From an uncultured Lactobacillaceae bacterium (GTDB lineage: Bacteria; Bacillota; Bacilli; Lactobacillales; Lactobacillaceae), in assembly GCA_945285405.1 (NCBI GenBank), contig CALYQJ010000006.1, positions 1 through 64,000 on the forward strand: DNA of 64,000 bases, read 5' to 3'. The first letter of the stretch is position 1, and each line of letters starts with the position of its first letter. The notes below the pieces were generated by a model, which had not been told where the DNA came from, did no database searches, and was given only the letters and a program-made list of their open reading frames with translations. A program made the translations under genes and the position numbers. Below are positions 38,832 through 47,378 of this stretch, in pieces.

Positions 38832-40952
38832 GTGAAGAAAAACAGACATTTTACTGATAATCAAATTCAAGATAAATCAAAAATTCCCTTTCGACTTAAC
38901 TTATTATTTTTTATTGTTTTTGTATTATTTGCTATTTTAATATTTAAACTGGGGGATGTTCAACTTCAACATGGTAAAGAATATCAAGAAGAAGTAGACC
39001 AAACAAAATTACTTTCAATTTCTACACCTGTTCAACGAGGATTAATTTATGATTCAAGGGGTTTGGTTCTTGCTGGTAATAAGGCCTCAAATGCTATTAT
39101 GTATACTCGTGGTTTAAATATAGATAGAAGTAAAATGTATGAAACAGCAGTTAATTTGGGGAAATACATTTCAGTCGATCCAGGATATTTATCAAAATTA
39201 AATTGTGCTGAATTTTATTTATCAAATAAAAGTAATCATGAGTCTATGTTAACTCAAATGCCAAAAAAATATAAAGTAGATAGTAAAAATAAGGCATTAA
39301 ATCCGGATGCCGTCGAAAATAACTTGGTAAAATTTACCATTAATCAAAATTTATCTTTTACTCAAGAGCAAAAACAAGAAGCTTCTATTTTTAAAAGTAT
39401 GGAATCAGCTTATCCCTTATCCACAGTATATATAAAAACTAATGAATTAACTGATAAAGAGATAGCGAAAGTTAATGAACATTTATTAGAGTTGCCAGGA
39501 GTTAGCGTAGGAGCCTATTGGATTAGGGAAAATACTACAAATCCAACAATTTCTGGAGTTTTAGGATCAGTAACATCTCATAAAAAGGGTTTACCAAAAG
39601 ATGAAATTAATAGTCTTTTAGCTCAAGGATATGCTAGAAATGATAGTGTAGGAGTTAGTTTTTTAGAACAAGGCTATGAGAAAATTTTAAAGGGATCTAA
39701 AAAAGTTTCTCAAATTGAGTTATCAACAAATAATCAGATTATATCTCAAAAAACAATTTATCCGGGGCAAATTGGTGGAAGCCTTAATTTAACAATCAAT
39801 TCTAAATTTCAAAATGATGTTAGTTATGCTTTAAAGAGTACTTTAGAATCCATAGTTAGTGGCGGTTATGCTGGAAAATGTGATGGAGCTTATGCAGTAG
39901 TGATGAATCCTAAATCTGGAGCAATTTATGCTATGGCTGGAGTGAATCGTGATTTAAAAACCGGTAAAATTACTTATAATCCTTTAGGTGTAATGAATAA
40001 AGCTTATGTTATGGGCTCATCAGTTAAAGGAGCAATGGTAATGGGTGGATTGATGAGTGGAGCAATTTCTACTAATAATAATGTATTGCCTGATGAAGCA
40101 ATTCGGCTTCCTGGTACAAGATCTAAAGGATCAGTTTATCCTGAAGGTACTTTTAGCTCATTATCAGCTACGCAAGCTTTAGAAGTTTCTTCCAATATTT
40201 ATATGATGCGTTTAGCAATGAAAGAATCTAATGCAAAATATGTCCCTGATACTTCAATGAGTGTTGATAAAAATTCATTTCAACGTTTAAGGATGTATTT
40301 TAATGAATTTGGCTTGGGAGTTAAAACCGGAATTGATCTCCCAGGAGAAATAACTGGTTTAATAGGTAGTAGTTACAATGAAGAGGGACAGCTATTAACT
40401 GGTTCTTTAATGGATTTATCTTATGGAAACTATGATTCTTATACAACTTTACAAATGGCTCAATACATTTCAACAATTGCTAACAATGGATATCGAATGA
40501 AACCATATATTGTTCAATCTATTCAACAAATTGAAAATGATGGGAGTAAAGGACCAATTATTTTTTCAAATAAGCCACAAGTTTTAAATAAAATTAATGC
40601 TTCTCAAAGCCAATTTGACTTAGTAAAAGTTGGATTACATGATGTAGTTTATGGTTCTGGTAATTTACAAGTTGATGGTTGGCGAACTGGCTCAGCAATG
40701 AAAGATCTGCCATATGAAATTTCTGCAAAAACTGGAACTTCTGAGTCAATTGCACCAGATGGTACACCAGTTTTAAACGAAAGTTTAGTTTCATTTGCTC
40801 CTTCAAAAAATCCTCAAATTGCTATGGCAATTGTTTTTCCAGGATTAAATAATGTTTCTTATCAAAATTTACCTGCTATTCCAGTTCCAATTCAAATTGC
40901 AAATCAAATTTACAAAATTTTTGGAAAATATTATCCTAACGGTGTAAATTAA
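38832..40952 (+). CDS. pbp2b: Class B penicillin-binding protein, PBP2B-type
   Basis: 706 residues from a GTG with GAGG upstream. One membrane anchor near residues 23-43 is followed by the dimerisation domain (STPVQRGLIYDSRGLVLAGN). The transpeptidase domain shows the active Ser in MGSSVKGAMVMGG, the S-x-N motif in EVSSNIYMMRL and KTG in SAKTGTSESI. It crosslinks septal peptidoglycan with a SEDS partner. Position before rpmG is usual for pbp2b in lactobacilli, here separated by about 650 bases. Confidence 0.9.
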   Translation: MKKNRHFTDNQIQDKSKIPFRLNLLFFIVFVLFAILIFKLGDVQLQHGKEYQEEVDQTKLLSISTPVQRGLIYDSRGLVLAGNKASNAIMYTRGLNIDRSKMYETAVNLGKYISVDPGYLSKLNCAEFYLSNKSNHESMLTQMPKKYKVDSKNKALNPDAVENNLVKFTINQNLSFTQEQKQEASIFKSMESAYPLSTVYIKTNELTDKEIAKVNEHLLELPGVSVGAYWIRENTTNPTISGVLGSVTSHKKGLPKDEINSLLAQGYARNDSVGVSFLEQGYEKILKGSKKVSQIELSTNNQIISQKTIYPGQIGGSLNLTINSKFQNDVSYALKSTLESIVSGGYAGKCDGAYAVVMNPKSGAIYAMAGVNRDLKTGKITYNPLGVMNKAYVMGSSVKGAMVMGGLMSGAISTNNNVLPDEAIRLPGTRSKGSVYPEGTFSSLSATQALEVSSNIYMMRLAMKESNAKYVPDTSMSVDKNSFQRLRMYFNEFGLGVKTGIDLPGEITGLIGSSYNEEGQLLTGSLMDLSYGNYDSYTTLQMAQYISTIANNGYRMKPYIVQSIQQIENDGSKGPIIFSNKPQVLNKINASQSQFDLVKVGLHDVVYGSGNLQVDGWRTGSAMKDLPYEISAKTGTSESIAPDGTPVLNESLVSFAPSKNPQIAMAIVFPGLNNVSYQNLPAIPVPIQIANQIYKIFGKYYPNGVN

Positions 40953-41537
40953 AAAATAGTAGAAATTTTTTAATTTATGTAGTATATACGAAAAAATTGT
41001 AAAGATTTTTATACTAAAAAGTATTTAACAGTCGAATAATTATTTTTATGCTTTAGGTAAAGATTTTCTGATTGTTATATCTTCATTAAGTCAGGAAAAT
41101 AACGGTGTATTACCTCCCTGATTATAGGATAAATGTTTGAAAAGACGGTAATTAGGTTGCAAAGAGAGCACTATGGAAGTATAGCATTATTGTTAATAAT
41201 CACAGATATATTATGGAGTATAAGTAAAGCAAAGTTCGACTAATATTAACAATGTAAAATAAATAAAAAGAAAAAAAGTTCAATATTATAAATATATGGG
41301 CTTTTTTTGTGCATAAAATCAATTTTGTAGCGAAAACAAAAGTTTAATCTATTTAAATGAAATTGTAGAATGTAAAAATCCGTTTAAGAATTCAATAAAG
41401 TAATTTAGAGCTAATATGAGATTGAAAATTTATGAAAAAGCATATTTTTTATTAAAAATGGTAATCACTTATAGTCAAAAAAGAGGTTATAAAATCGAAT
41501 TCAATTGATGAAAAAATTTTGCTTATTAATGGTAAGC
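40953..41537. other. Long intergenic region after pbp2b
   Basis: About 585 bases with no gene I can support. It contains several imperfect hairpins: around 41064-41100 (TTTTCTGA with TCAGGAAAA), a spaced inverted repeat ATTGTTAATA (41189-41198) with TATTAACAAT (41244-41253), and a terminator-like structure at 41264-41305. It could hold a small RNA or decayed DNA, but nothing decides this. Confidence 0.4.
41264..41305 (+). terminator. Possible terminator after pbp2b region
   Basis: AAAAAAGTTCA can pair, with G-U pairs, with TGGGCTTTTTTT around an AT-rich loop. It is the only T-run hairpin downstream of pbp2b on the plus strand. Confidence 0.4.
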
Positions 41538-41570
41538 AAAAAAAATAGAATACCTTCATATCGGGCATTC
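41538..41570 (-). terminator. Terminator of the rpmG-tRNA-Ser transcript
   Basis: On the minus strand GAATGCC pairs with GGTATTC (one G-U), followed by TATTTTTTTT. A second hairpin (TTGCTTA with TAAGCAA) lies just beyond it at about 41520-41540. Confidence 0.65.
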
Positions 41571-41606
41571 TCATTATTTAATGTTATTTTTAATTACAAT
41601 TCCTAA

Positions 41607-41696
41607 CGGAGAATGGGGGATTCGAACCCCCGATACAGGTAAAGCCCATATACATGATTTCCAATCATGCTCCTTCAGCCGCTCGGACAATTCTCC
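41607..41696 (-). tRNA. tRNA-Ser (GGA anticodon)
   Basis: A 90-base cloverleaf with a long variable arm, as in serine tRNAs. The acceptor arm GGAGAAT pairs with ATTCTCC, the anticodon stem ATGATT/AATCAT holds GGA, and the T arm is GGGGGTTCGAATCCCCC. The discriminator base is G. CCA is not encoded. It reads UCC and UCU and lies 22 bases behind rpmG on the same strand. Confidence 0.93.
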
Positions 41697-41718
41697 ATTA
41701 AAGCTTCAAAATAAAGCT

Positions 41719-41868
41719 TTACTTTGTTTCACGATGTAATGTAACTTTATGATCATTAGGGCAGTACTTTTTCATCTCTAAACGACTAGAATTATTTCTT
41801 TTGTTCTTTGATGTTAAGTAATTACGATGATGGCATTCTGTACATTCTAAAATGATATTAACACGCAT
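41719..41868 (-). CDS. rpmG: Ribosomal protein L33
   Basis: 49 residues starting [20 protein letters not shown] and ending KVTLHRETK. The first zinc cysteine pair (C-T-E-C) is present, but the second reads C-P-N-D, so one of four zinc ligands is replaced by Asp. Such partly lost ribbons are common among L33 paralogues of lactobacilli. AGGTG lies upstream of the ATG. It is transcribed with tRNA-Ser. Confidence 0.95.
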   Translation of the reverse strand: MRVNIILECTECHHRNYLTSKNKRNNSSRLEMKKYCPNDHKVTLHRETK

Positions 41869-42034
41869 AATTGTTTTTTCACCTCGCTTATCAAAACCAA
41901 AAGTAACTAAATTTTATCACAAATTCTTATTGAATACGAATAATTTTTTTATTTAATTTTTAATATCTTCAATATTATCGCTTCAAGGCTTTTTCAAATT
42001 ATTAAATATTTTTTGATATGAGTTTTCTAAAGGA

Positions 42035-42062
42035 TTGACAAGAATTTATAAATTTGTATACT
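42035..42062 (+). promoter_or_regulatory. tRNA-Leu promoter
   Basis: TTGACA (42035-42040), a 16-base spacer and TATACT (42057-42062), ten bases before the tRNA 5' end. Confidence 0.8.
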
Positions 42063-42071
42063 TTAAATGTT

Positions 42072-42155
42072 GCCTCAATGGCGGAATTGGCAGACGCGCA
42101 GCGTTCAGGTCGCTGTATGAATATTCATGTGCAGGTTCGACTCCTGTTTGAGGCA
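42072..42155 (+). tRNA. tRNA-Leu (CAG anticodon)
   Basis: 84 bases with acceptor GCCTCAA pairing with TTGAGGC and discriminator A. The anticodon stem CAGCG/CGCTG encloses TTCAGGT, giving CAG. The T arm is GCAGGTTCGACTCCTGT. A long variable arm fits leucine. CCA is not encoded. It has its own strong promoter. Confidence 0.95.
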
Positions 42156-42206
42156 TTTGGACAGTGGGAATCTGTCTTTTTTAATAAAAAATATTAAGGA
42201 CGACGA

Positions 42207-43040
42207 ATGAAAAAAATTTCTTCAACAATGGTAAAAGATGTGATTGTCCAAAGAAAACCAGAAACACATAAATATAATTATGGAAGAGTTCTACTTATTG
42301 GTGGTAACTTAAATTATGGTGGTGCAATTATTATGAGTGCTAAGGCTGCTGTTAATAGTGGCGCTGGTTTAGTAACAGTAGCAAGTGATCCAATAAATCT
42401 TACAAGTTTACATGTTTTAACTCCTGAAGCTACTTTTACAGATTATAATCAAGTTGAAGATTTAATTCCATTAATCGAAAAAGCCCAAGTAATTGCTATT
42501 GGATCAGGATTAGGAACAATGGAAATTTCTCTCAATTTATTAAAATTAGTTTTTAACAAAATTAGTTTCAAACAAATTCTAATTATTGATGGATCAGCAT
42601 TTTCATTACTTCATGAATATCATTTAAAACTTCCTTTAGCAAAAATTATTTTAACACCACATCAAGGTGAATGGGAATCTTTTAGTGGATTATCATTAAA
42701 ACAACAATCGTTTGAAAAGAATCAGACTTTTTTGCTAGAAAATCATTTAGAAAGTTCTATATTGGTGCTAAAAAAACATCGCACTGAAATTTACTATAAA
42801 AATCAAATTTGGCAGAATCCCACAGGTAATGCAAGTATGGCTACAGCAGGAATGGGTGATACTTTGGCAGGAATGATTGCTGGATTTACAGCTCAGTTTT
42901 CTAATTTTTTTAAGGCAACATGTGCAGCTGTTTATCTTCATGGTCGGATTGGCGATAAATTATCTAAAGATAATTATGTTACAATTCCTACTAAAATTGC
43001 TCAAATGATTCCTAAAGAAATGAATTTATATTCTGTTTAA
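42207..43040 (+). CDS. nnrD: ADP-dependent NAD(P)H-hydrate dehydratase
   Basis: 277 residues. It repairs hydrated NAD(P)H. YjeF C-terminal (ribokinase-like) signatures: KYNYGRVLLIGGNLNYGGA, SAKAAVNSGAGLVTVAS, AIGSGLG, ILTPHQGEWESFSG and the catalytic Asp in TAGMGDTLAGMIAGF. The N-terminal epimerase domain found in fused forms is absent, as usual in lactobacilli. AAGGACG precedes the ATG. Confidence 0.93.
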   Translation: MKKISSTMVKDVIVQRKPETHKYNYGRVLLIGGNLNYGGAIIMSAKAAVNSGAGLVTVASDPINLTSLHVLTPEATFTDYNQVEDLIPLIEKAQVIAIGSGLGTMEISLNLLKLVFNKISFKQILIIDGSAFSLLHEYHLKLPLAKIILTPHQGEWESFSGLSLKQQSFEKNQTFLLENHLESSILVLKKHRTEIYYKNQIWQNPTGNASMATAGMGDTLAGMIAGFTAQFSNFFKATCAAVYLHGRIGDKLSKDNYVTIPTKIAQMIPKEMNLYSV

Positions 43041-43051
43041 AATAAGAATTA

Positions 43052-43060
43052 TGGTATAAT
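43052..43060 (+). promoter_or_regulatory. Extended -10 of tRNA-Gly
   Basis: TGG followed by TATAAT (43055-43060), ten bases before the tRNA. The -35 (TTCTGT, 43031-43036) is weak and overlaps the end of nnrD. Confidence 0.65.
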
Positions 43061-43070
43061 ACTTTAGAGT

Positions 43071-43141
43071 GCGGGTGTAGTTTAGTGGTAAAACACCAGC
43101 TTCCCAAGCTAGCGTCGCGAGTCCGATTCTCGTCACCCGCT
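43071..43141 (+). tRNA. tRNA-Gly (CCC anticodon)
   Basis: 71 bases: acceptor GCGGGTG pairs with CACCCGC, D arm TAGTTTAGTGGTA, anticodon loop TTCCCAA giving CCC, T arm GCGAGTCCGATTCTCGT, discriminator T. It decodes GGG, a rare codon in this AT-rich genome. The T loop has TCCGATT where TTCGATT is usual. No CCA is encoded. Confidence 0.92.
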
Positions 43142-43156
43142 TTTAATGGAGGTTTT

Positions 43157-44857
43157 ATGAGTTTAGAAAGTGTAGTTATCCAAGAATTAAAACGTGTATT
43201 GCCTGATTATGGTATTACTGATCTTGATGTAGCCCAACTTTTAGAAAAACCGAAAAATTCAGATTGGGGAGATTTTTCTTTTCCAACTTTTTCTTTGGCT
43301 AAAATTAAACATAAATCGCCATATAACATTGCTGAAGATATTTATCAACTTTTAAATAAGAACTTGTTTGCCAAAGTTAATATAGTTAATGGATATATTA
43401 ATTTTTTTATTCTTAGGACGAATGTTTCAAAAAATTTACTTTTGAAAATAAATAATGAAAATCATTCTTTTGGTAAAGTAGATCTGGGTCATGGCAAAAC
43501 TATTACTATTGATATGTCATCTCCTAATATAGCTAAACCTATGTCAATGGGACATTTACGTTCTACAGTTATTGGAAATGCTTTAGCTAATATTGAGACT
43601 AAGTGTGGTTATCAACCAATTAAAATTAATTTTATTGGTGATTGGGGTACTCAATTTGGTAAATTGTTAGCAGCATACAAAATGTGGGGCGATAAAAGTG
43701 AGATAGATAAAAATCCAATTGACACCCTACTTAAGTTATATGTACGTTTTAATCAGAAGGCAAAGGAAGATCCTAAATTAAATGATTTAGGACGTGCTTG
43801 GTTTAAAAAATTAGAAGACGGTGATAAAGAAGCAATAAGTCTGTGGAAATGGTTTCGAGAAGTTTCATTACAGCGATTTGAAGAAATCTACAGTGATTTA
43901 AAAATTGATTTTGATTGGTATGACGGTGAAGCCTTTTATAATGACAAAATGGATTCAGTTGTCAAAAAATTGAAATCTGAAAATCTTTTAACTGTTAGCC
44001 AAGGTGCTCAGGTTGTTGATTTAAGTGATGAAGGTTTTAAAAATCCTGCTTTAATAATTCGAAGTGACGGTGCAAGTTTATATATTACACGTGATTTAGC
44101 AGCTGCAATTTATCGCAAAAAAAAATATCATTCAGTTAAATCAATTTATGTCGTGGGTAGCGAACAAAAGCAACATTTTGATGAATTAAAAGCGGTCCTT
44201 AAGAAAATGGGATATAAATGGTCTGATGAAGTTATTTATGTACCATTTGGTTTAATTACTTATAATGGGAAAAAATTATCGACACGTGAAGGCAGGATTA
44301 TTCTTTTAAATGAAGTTTTGGATAACGCATATGATTTAGCTTTAAAACAAATTAACGAAAAAAATCCAAATTTAATTAATAAAGAAGAAGTTGCACGTGA
44401 AGTTGGTTATGGTGCAGTAGTATTTCATGACTTAAAAAATGAAAGAATTGAAAACTTTGATTTTAAACTTGAAGAAGTAGTACAATTTGAAGGTGATACA
44501 GGACCATATGTCCAGTATACTAATGCCCGTGCGCAAAGTATTTTACGGAAATCAAAAGATTATCAGATTAAGAAAGATATAACAGATATTTTTAATGAAG
44601 ATGCTGCTTTTGATTTAATTAAAATTTTAGATCAGTATCCTCAAATTATTTTTCAAGCTGAAAAAAAATATGAGCCTTCTATACTTGCTAAGTATGCAAT
44701 ACAGCTTGCAAAAGTATTTAATCGTTATTATAAAAAAGTAAAAATATTAGTTGAAGATGATCAATTATATACTCGGTTACAACTAGTCAGAGCAACTAGT
44801 TTAGTTTTGCAAGATTCTCTAAATTTATTAGGAATTAAAGCTCCTAATGAAATGTAA
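43157..44857 (+). CDS. argS: Arginyl-tRNA synthetase
   Basis: 566 residues from the ATG at 43157, which has TGGAGG upstream. A longer frame from 43085 overlaps tRNA-Gly and is rejected. The class I signature reads SPNIAKPMSMGHLRST (the HIGH motif as S-M-G-H) and the KMSK loop reads KKLSTREGR, as usual in Gram-positive ArgRS. An N-terminal tRNA-recognition domain and a C-terminal helical anticodon domain (GPYVQYTNARAQSIL onward) are present. It sits before argR, the common order in lactobacilli. Confidence 0.97.
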   Translation: MSLESVVIQELKRVLPDYGITDLDVAQLLEKPKNSDWGDFSFPTFSLAKIKHKSPYNIAEDIYQLLNKNLFAKVNIVNGYINFFILRTNVSKNLLLKINNENHSFGKVDLGHGKTITIDMSSPNIAKPMSMGHLRSTVIGNALANIETKCGYQPIKINFIGDWGTQFGKLLAAYKMWGDKSEIDKNPIDTLLKLYVRFNQKAKEDPKLNDLGRAWFKKLEDGDKEAISLWKWFREVSLQRFEEIYSDLKIDFDWYDGEAFYNDKMDSVVKKLKSENLLTVSQGAQVVDLSDEGFKNPALIIRSDGASLYITRDLAAAIYRKKKYHSVKSIYVVGSEQKQHFDELKAVLKKMGYKWSDEVIYVPFGLITYNGKKLSTREGRIILLNEVLDNAYDLALKQINEKNPNLINKEEVAREVGYGAVVFHDLKNERIENFDFKLEEVVQFEGDTGPYVQYTNARAQSILRKSKDYQIKKDITDIFNEDAAFDLIKILDQYPQIIFQAEKKYEPSILAKYAIQLAKVFNRYYKKVKILVEDDQLYTRLQLVRATSLVLQDSLNLLGIKAPNEM

Positions 44858-44874
44858 AGAAGGGATAAAAGTTA

Positions 44875-45348
44875 ATGAGAAAAGAAGAAAGACAATCCAT
44901 TATTGCTCAAATTATTAGCGATAACGTAGTTGCAACTCAAGAACAATTATTAAATATCCTTCAAAAAAAAGGAATTCATGTAACTCAAGCAACAATTTCT
45001 CGGGATATTAGAGAAATGCGAATTATTAAACGACCTGATTATTCTGGAAATCTTCGGTTTGTAATTTATCGTCAAGATGAACGAGAACCATTCGAAAAGC
45101 TTTTGGATAATGCTAAAATTGTTGGGCTTTCTATTACTCAAGTTCAATTTTTAAATGTAATTAAGACGATTAAGGGTTCCGGAAATGCCTTTGGAGCTAT
45201 TCTTGACGAGTTAGCATTACCAGAAATTATTGGCACAGTTGCTGGTATTGATAGTGTTGTTGTTATTTCTAAAGATGAGGAAGATGCTAGAAAAGTATAT
45301 GATCTTTTAGCAGAATATATTAATGCAAAAGAACTTGAGACGTCCTAA
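44875..45348 (+). CDS. argR: Arginine repressor family regulator
   Basis: 157 residues. An N-terminal winged HTH (NILQKKGIHVTQATISRDIR) and a C-terminal oligomerisation and effector domain (IKGSGNAFGAILDELALPEIIGTVAGIDSVVVIS). The arginine pocket usually has two adjacent Asp residues in G-x-x-A-G-D-D-T; here one of them is Ile (AGIDS), so arginine binding may be altered. Lactobacilli often carry two ArgR-type proteins acting together. The gene end overlaps the next by 26 bases. Confidence 0.9.
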   Translation: MRKEERQSIIAQIISDNVVATQEQLLNILQKKGIHVTQATISRDIREMRIIKRPDYSGNLRFVIYRQDEREPFEKLLDNAKIVGLSITQVQFLNVIKTIKGSGNAFGAILDELALPEIIGTVAGIDSVVVISKDEEDARKVYDLLAEYINAKELETS

Positions 45349-47338
45349 GCCAAATTTTTTTATTAGTTTTGTTAAGCAATATCATTTAATTAAAATGACC
45401 GTAGCGGTGATTTTATTTTTTTTAATTTTAGTATGCTCATTTTTTACATACAAAGCGAAAACTGCTGATATTAAAGGACTCGAAAGTTCTTTGCGCCAAA
45501 ATACAATAGTTTATGATCAGGATAATAAATATGCGGGCGTTTTACTAAATAGAAAAGGGCGCTATATTGATTTAAATCAAATTAGTCCGAATATCATTAA
45601 TGCTGTAATTAATACTGAAGATCGTACATTCTATCAAAATTTAGGCTTTAGTTTTAAAGGAACTGTTCGTGCAGTACTTGGTTATTTGATTCATTTTGGT
45701 CATGATGTAAATGGCGGTGGTAGTACAATTAGTCAACAATTAGTTAAAAACATGTTTTTAACTCAAAAGAAGTCAATTACTCGTAAAGTGGAAGAATTAT
45801 TTTATGCTATTCAATTAAATAAAATTGAGTCAAAGCAAAAAATTTTAGAGATGTATTTAAATCATGCATATTTTGGTAATGGTGTTTGGGGTGTAGAAAA
45901 CGCGTCATTAAGGTATTTTGGGATCCATGCTTCGCAAGTATCAGTAGCTCAAGGTGCCTCAATTTGTGCAATGTTGGCAAACCCAGGTTTATATAATCCA
46001 AAAAATTATCAAAACTATGCTTTGCAACGACGAAATATTATTTTAAATGGAATGAAAGAAAATAAGGTCATTTCACAAGATACTTATGAAAAAGCAGTTA
46101 ATGAAAAAATAGAAGTTATTAATAACTATACACCCATAACAACTTATAATTATCCGTCATATTTTGACGCTATAATTGAGGAAGCAAAAAACAATTATAA
46201 AATTTCTGAAAATGATTTACTTAATGGCGGGTATAAAATTTATACTTGTTTAAACCAAAATATGCAGAAAAAAATGGAAAATTACTATTCAAATGAAACC
46301 ATATTGCCTAAAGTGGGTGATACTCAAGCTCAATCAGCTTCGGTTGCTGTCAATGTTAGAGATGGTGGAGTTGAAGCTCTTATTGGAAATGCTAATGATC
46401 AAAATCATTTATTTTTAGAATTAAATCGAGTAACACAAATGAGTCGGGCAGCAGGTTCTACTTTAAAACCATTTGCTGTTTACGCTCCAGCTTTAACTAA
46501 AGGTTATAAACCTAGTTCACTATTACAAGATAAATTAGTTTCATATGATGGTTATGAACCTAAGAATTATAATAATACTTATTCAGGTAGTGTTACTATG
46601 ACACAAGCATTAACTGATAGTTTGAATGCCCCAGCTGTGTGGCTATTAAATCAAATAGGATTAAAAACCGGAGTTAATTCGTTAAAAGACTTTGGATTTA
46701 AAGTTAGTGACGATAAACAAAACCTAGGATTAGCTTTAGGTGATTTAAATGTCACTCCTTTGCAAGTTGTTCAAGCTTATCAAATTATTGCTAATAATGG
46801 TCAAAAAAAAGAGACTCATTTAATTAATCGTATTGAAAATTCTAATGGTAAAACTGTACAGATTTTTAATGATTTTTCTAAAAGTGTAGTTTCGCCAAAA
46901 GTTACTAAACAGTTAACTGAGATGCTTAAAAACGTATTTAACAATGGTACAGCAGTAACTGCTAAACCCGATAATTTTGAGGTTGCTGGTAAAACAGGGA
47001 GTACTCAAACTAAAGAAGGTTTAGGAACTGCTACAAAAGATCAGTGGATTGTTGGTTTTACACCTGATTTATGTTTAGCTACTTGGGTAGGTTATGATCA
47101 ACCCAGTGAAGAGCGAAAACTTATTGATAGTAATTATGCAAATTGGACATTTAAAAATATTTTTGAAAGTATTTATAGTGATACTGAGCAAACTTCTTTT
47201 GGTAAAGATACATCCATTCCTAAAAAAGAAAAGCATAATTTTATAAAAAAAAATATTGATTTATACCATAACGGAATTAAATCAATTCAAAATGATTTTT
47301 CATCATTTTATCGTTCAGTAATAGATTTTTTTAAGTAA
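45323..47338 (+). CDS. Class A penicillin-binding protein
   Basis: 671 residues from an ATG inside argR; an in-frame TTG at 45335 is an alternative start. One membrane anchor near residues 24-46. The glycosyltransferase GT51 domain shows INTEDRTFYQNLGFSFKG, GGGSTISQQLVKNMF and EELFYAIQLNKIESKQKILE. The transpeptidase domain has the active Ser in RAAGSTLKPFAVY, S-x-N in DSLNAPAVWLL and KTG in VAGKTGSTQT. The usual EDRxFxxHxG His is Asn. It polymerises and crosslinks peptidoglycan; among Bacillus homologues it is nearest to PBP2A-type proteins by my reading. Confidence 0.9.
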   Translation: MQKNLRRPKPNFFISFVKQYHLIKMTVAVILFFLILVCSFFTYKAKTADIKGLESSLRQNTIVYDQDNKYAGVLLNRKGRYIDLNQISPNIINAVINTEDRTFYQNLGFSFKGTVRAVLGYLIHFGHDVNGGGSTISQQLVKNMFLTQKKSITRKVEELFYAIQLNKIESKQKILEMYLNHAYFGNGVWGVENASLRYFGIHASQVSVAQGASICAMLANPGLYNPKNYQNYALQRRNIILNGMKENKVISQDTYEKAVNEKIEVINNYTPITTYNYPSYFDAIIEEAKNNYKISENDLLNGGYKIYTCLNQNMQKKMENYYSNETILPKVGDTQAQSASVAVNVRDGGVEALIGNANDQNHLFLELNRVTQMSRAAGSTLKPFAVYAPALTKGYKPSSLLQDKLVSYDGYEPKNYNNTYSGSVTMTQALTDSLNAPAVWLLNQIGLKTGVNSLKDFGFKVSDDKQNLGLALGDLNVTPLQVVQAYQIIANNGQKKETHLINRIENSNGKTVQIFNDFSKSVVSPKVTKQLTEMLKNVFNNGTAVTAKPDNFEVAGKTGSTQTKEGLGTATKDQWIVGFTPDLCLATWVGYDQPSEERKLIDSNYANWTFKNIFESIYSDTEQTSFGKDTSIPKKEKHNFIKKNIDLYHNGIKSIQNDFSSFYRSVIDFFK

Positions 47339-47378
47339 CATCGATATAATTTTTTTAGTAATAATTAAGGGGAAAGAC

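Noticed and set aside
43085-43156. N-terminal extension of ArgRS
   Set aside because: It lies within tRNA-Gly; the ATG at 43157 follows TGGAGG and matches the usual protein start.
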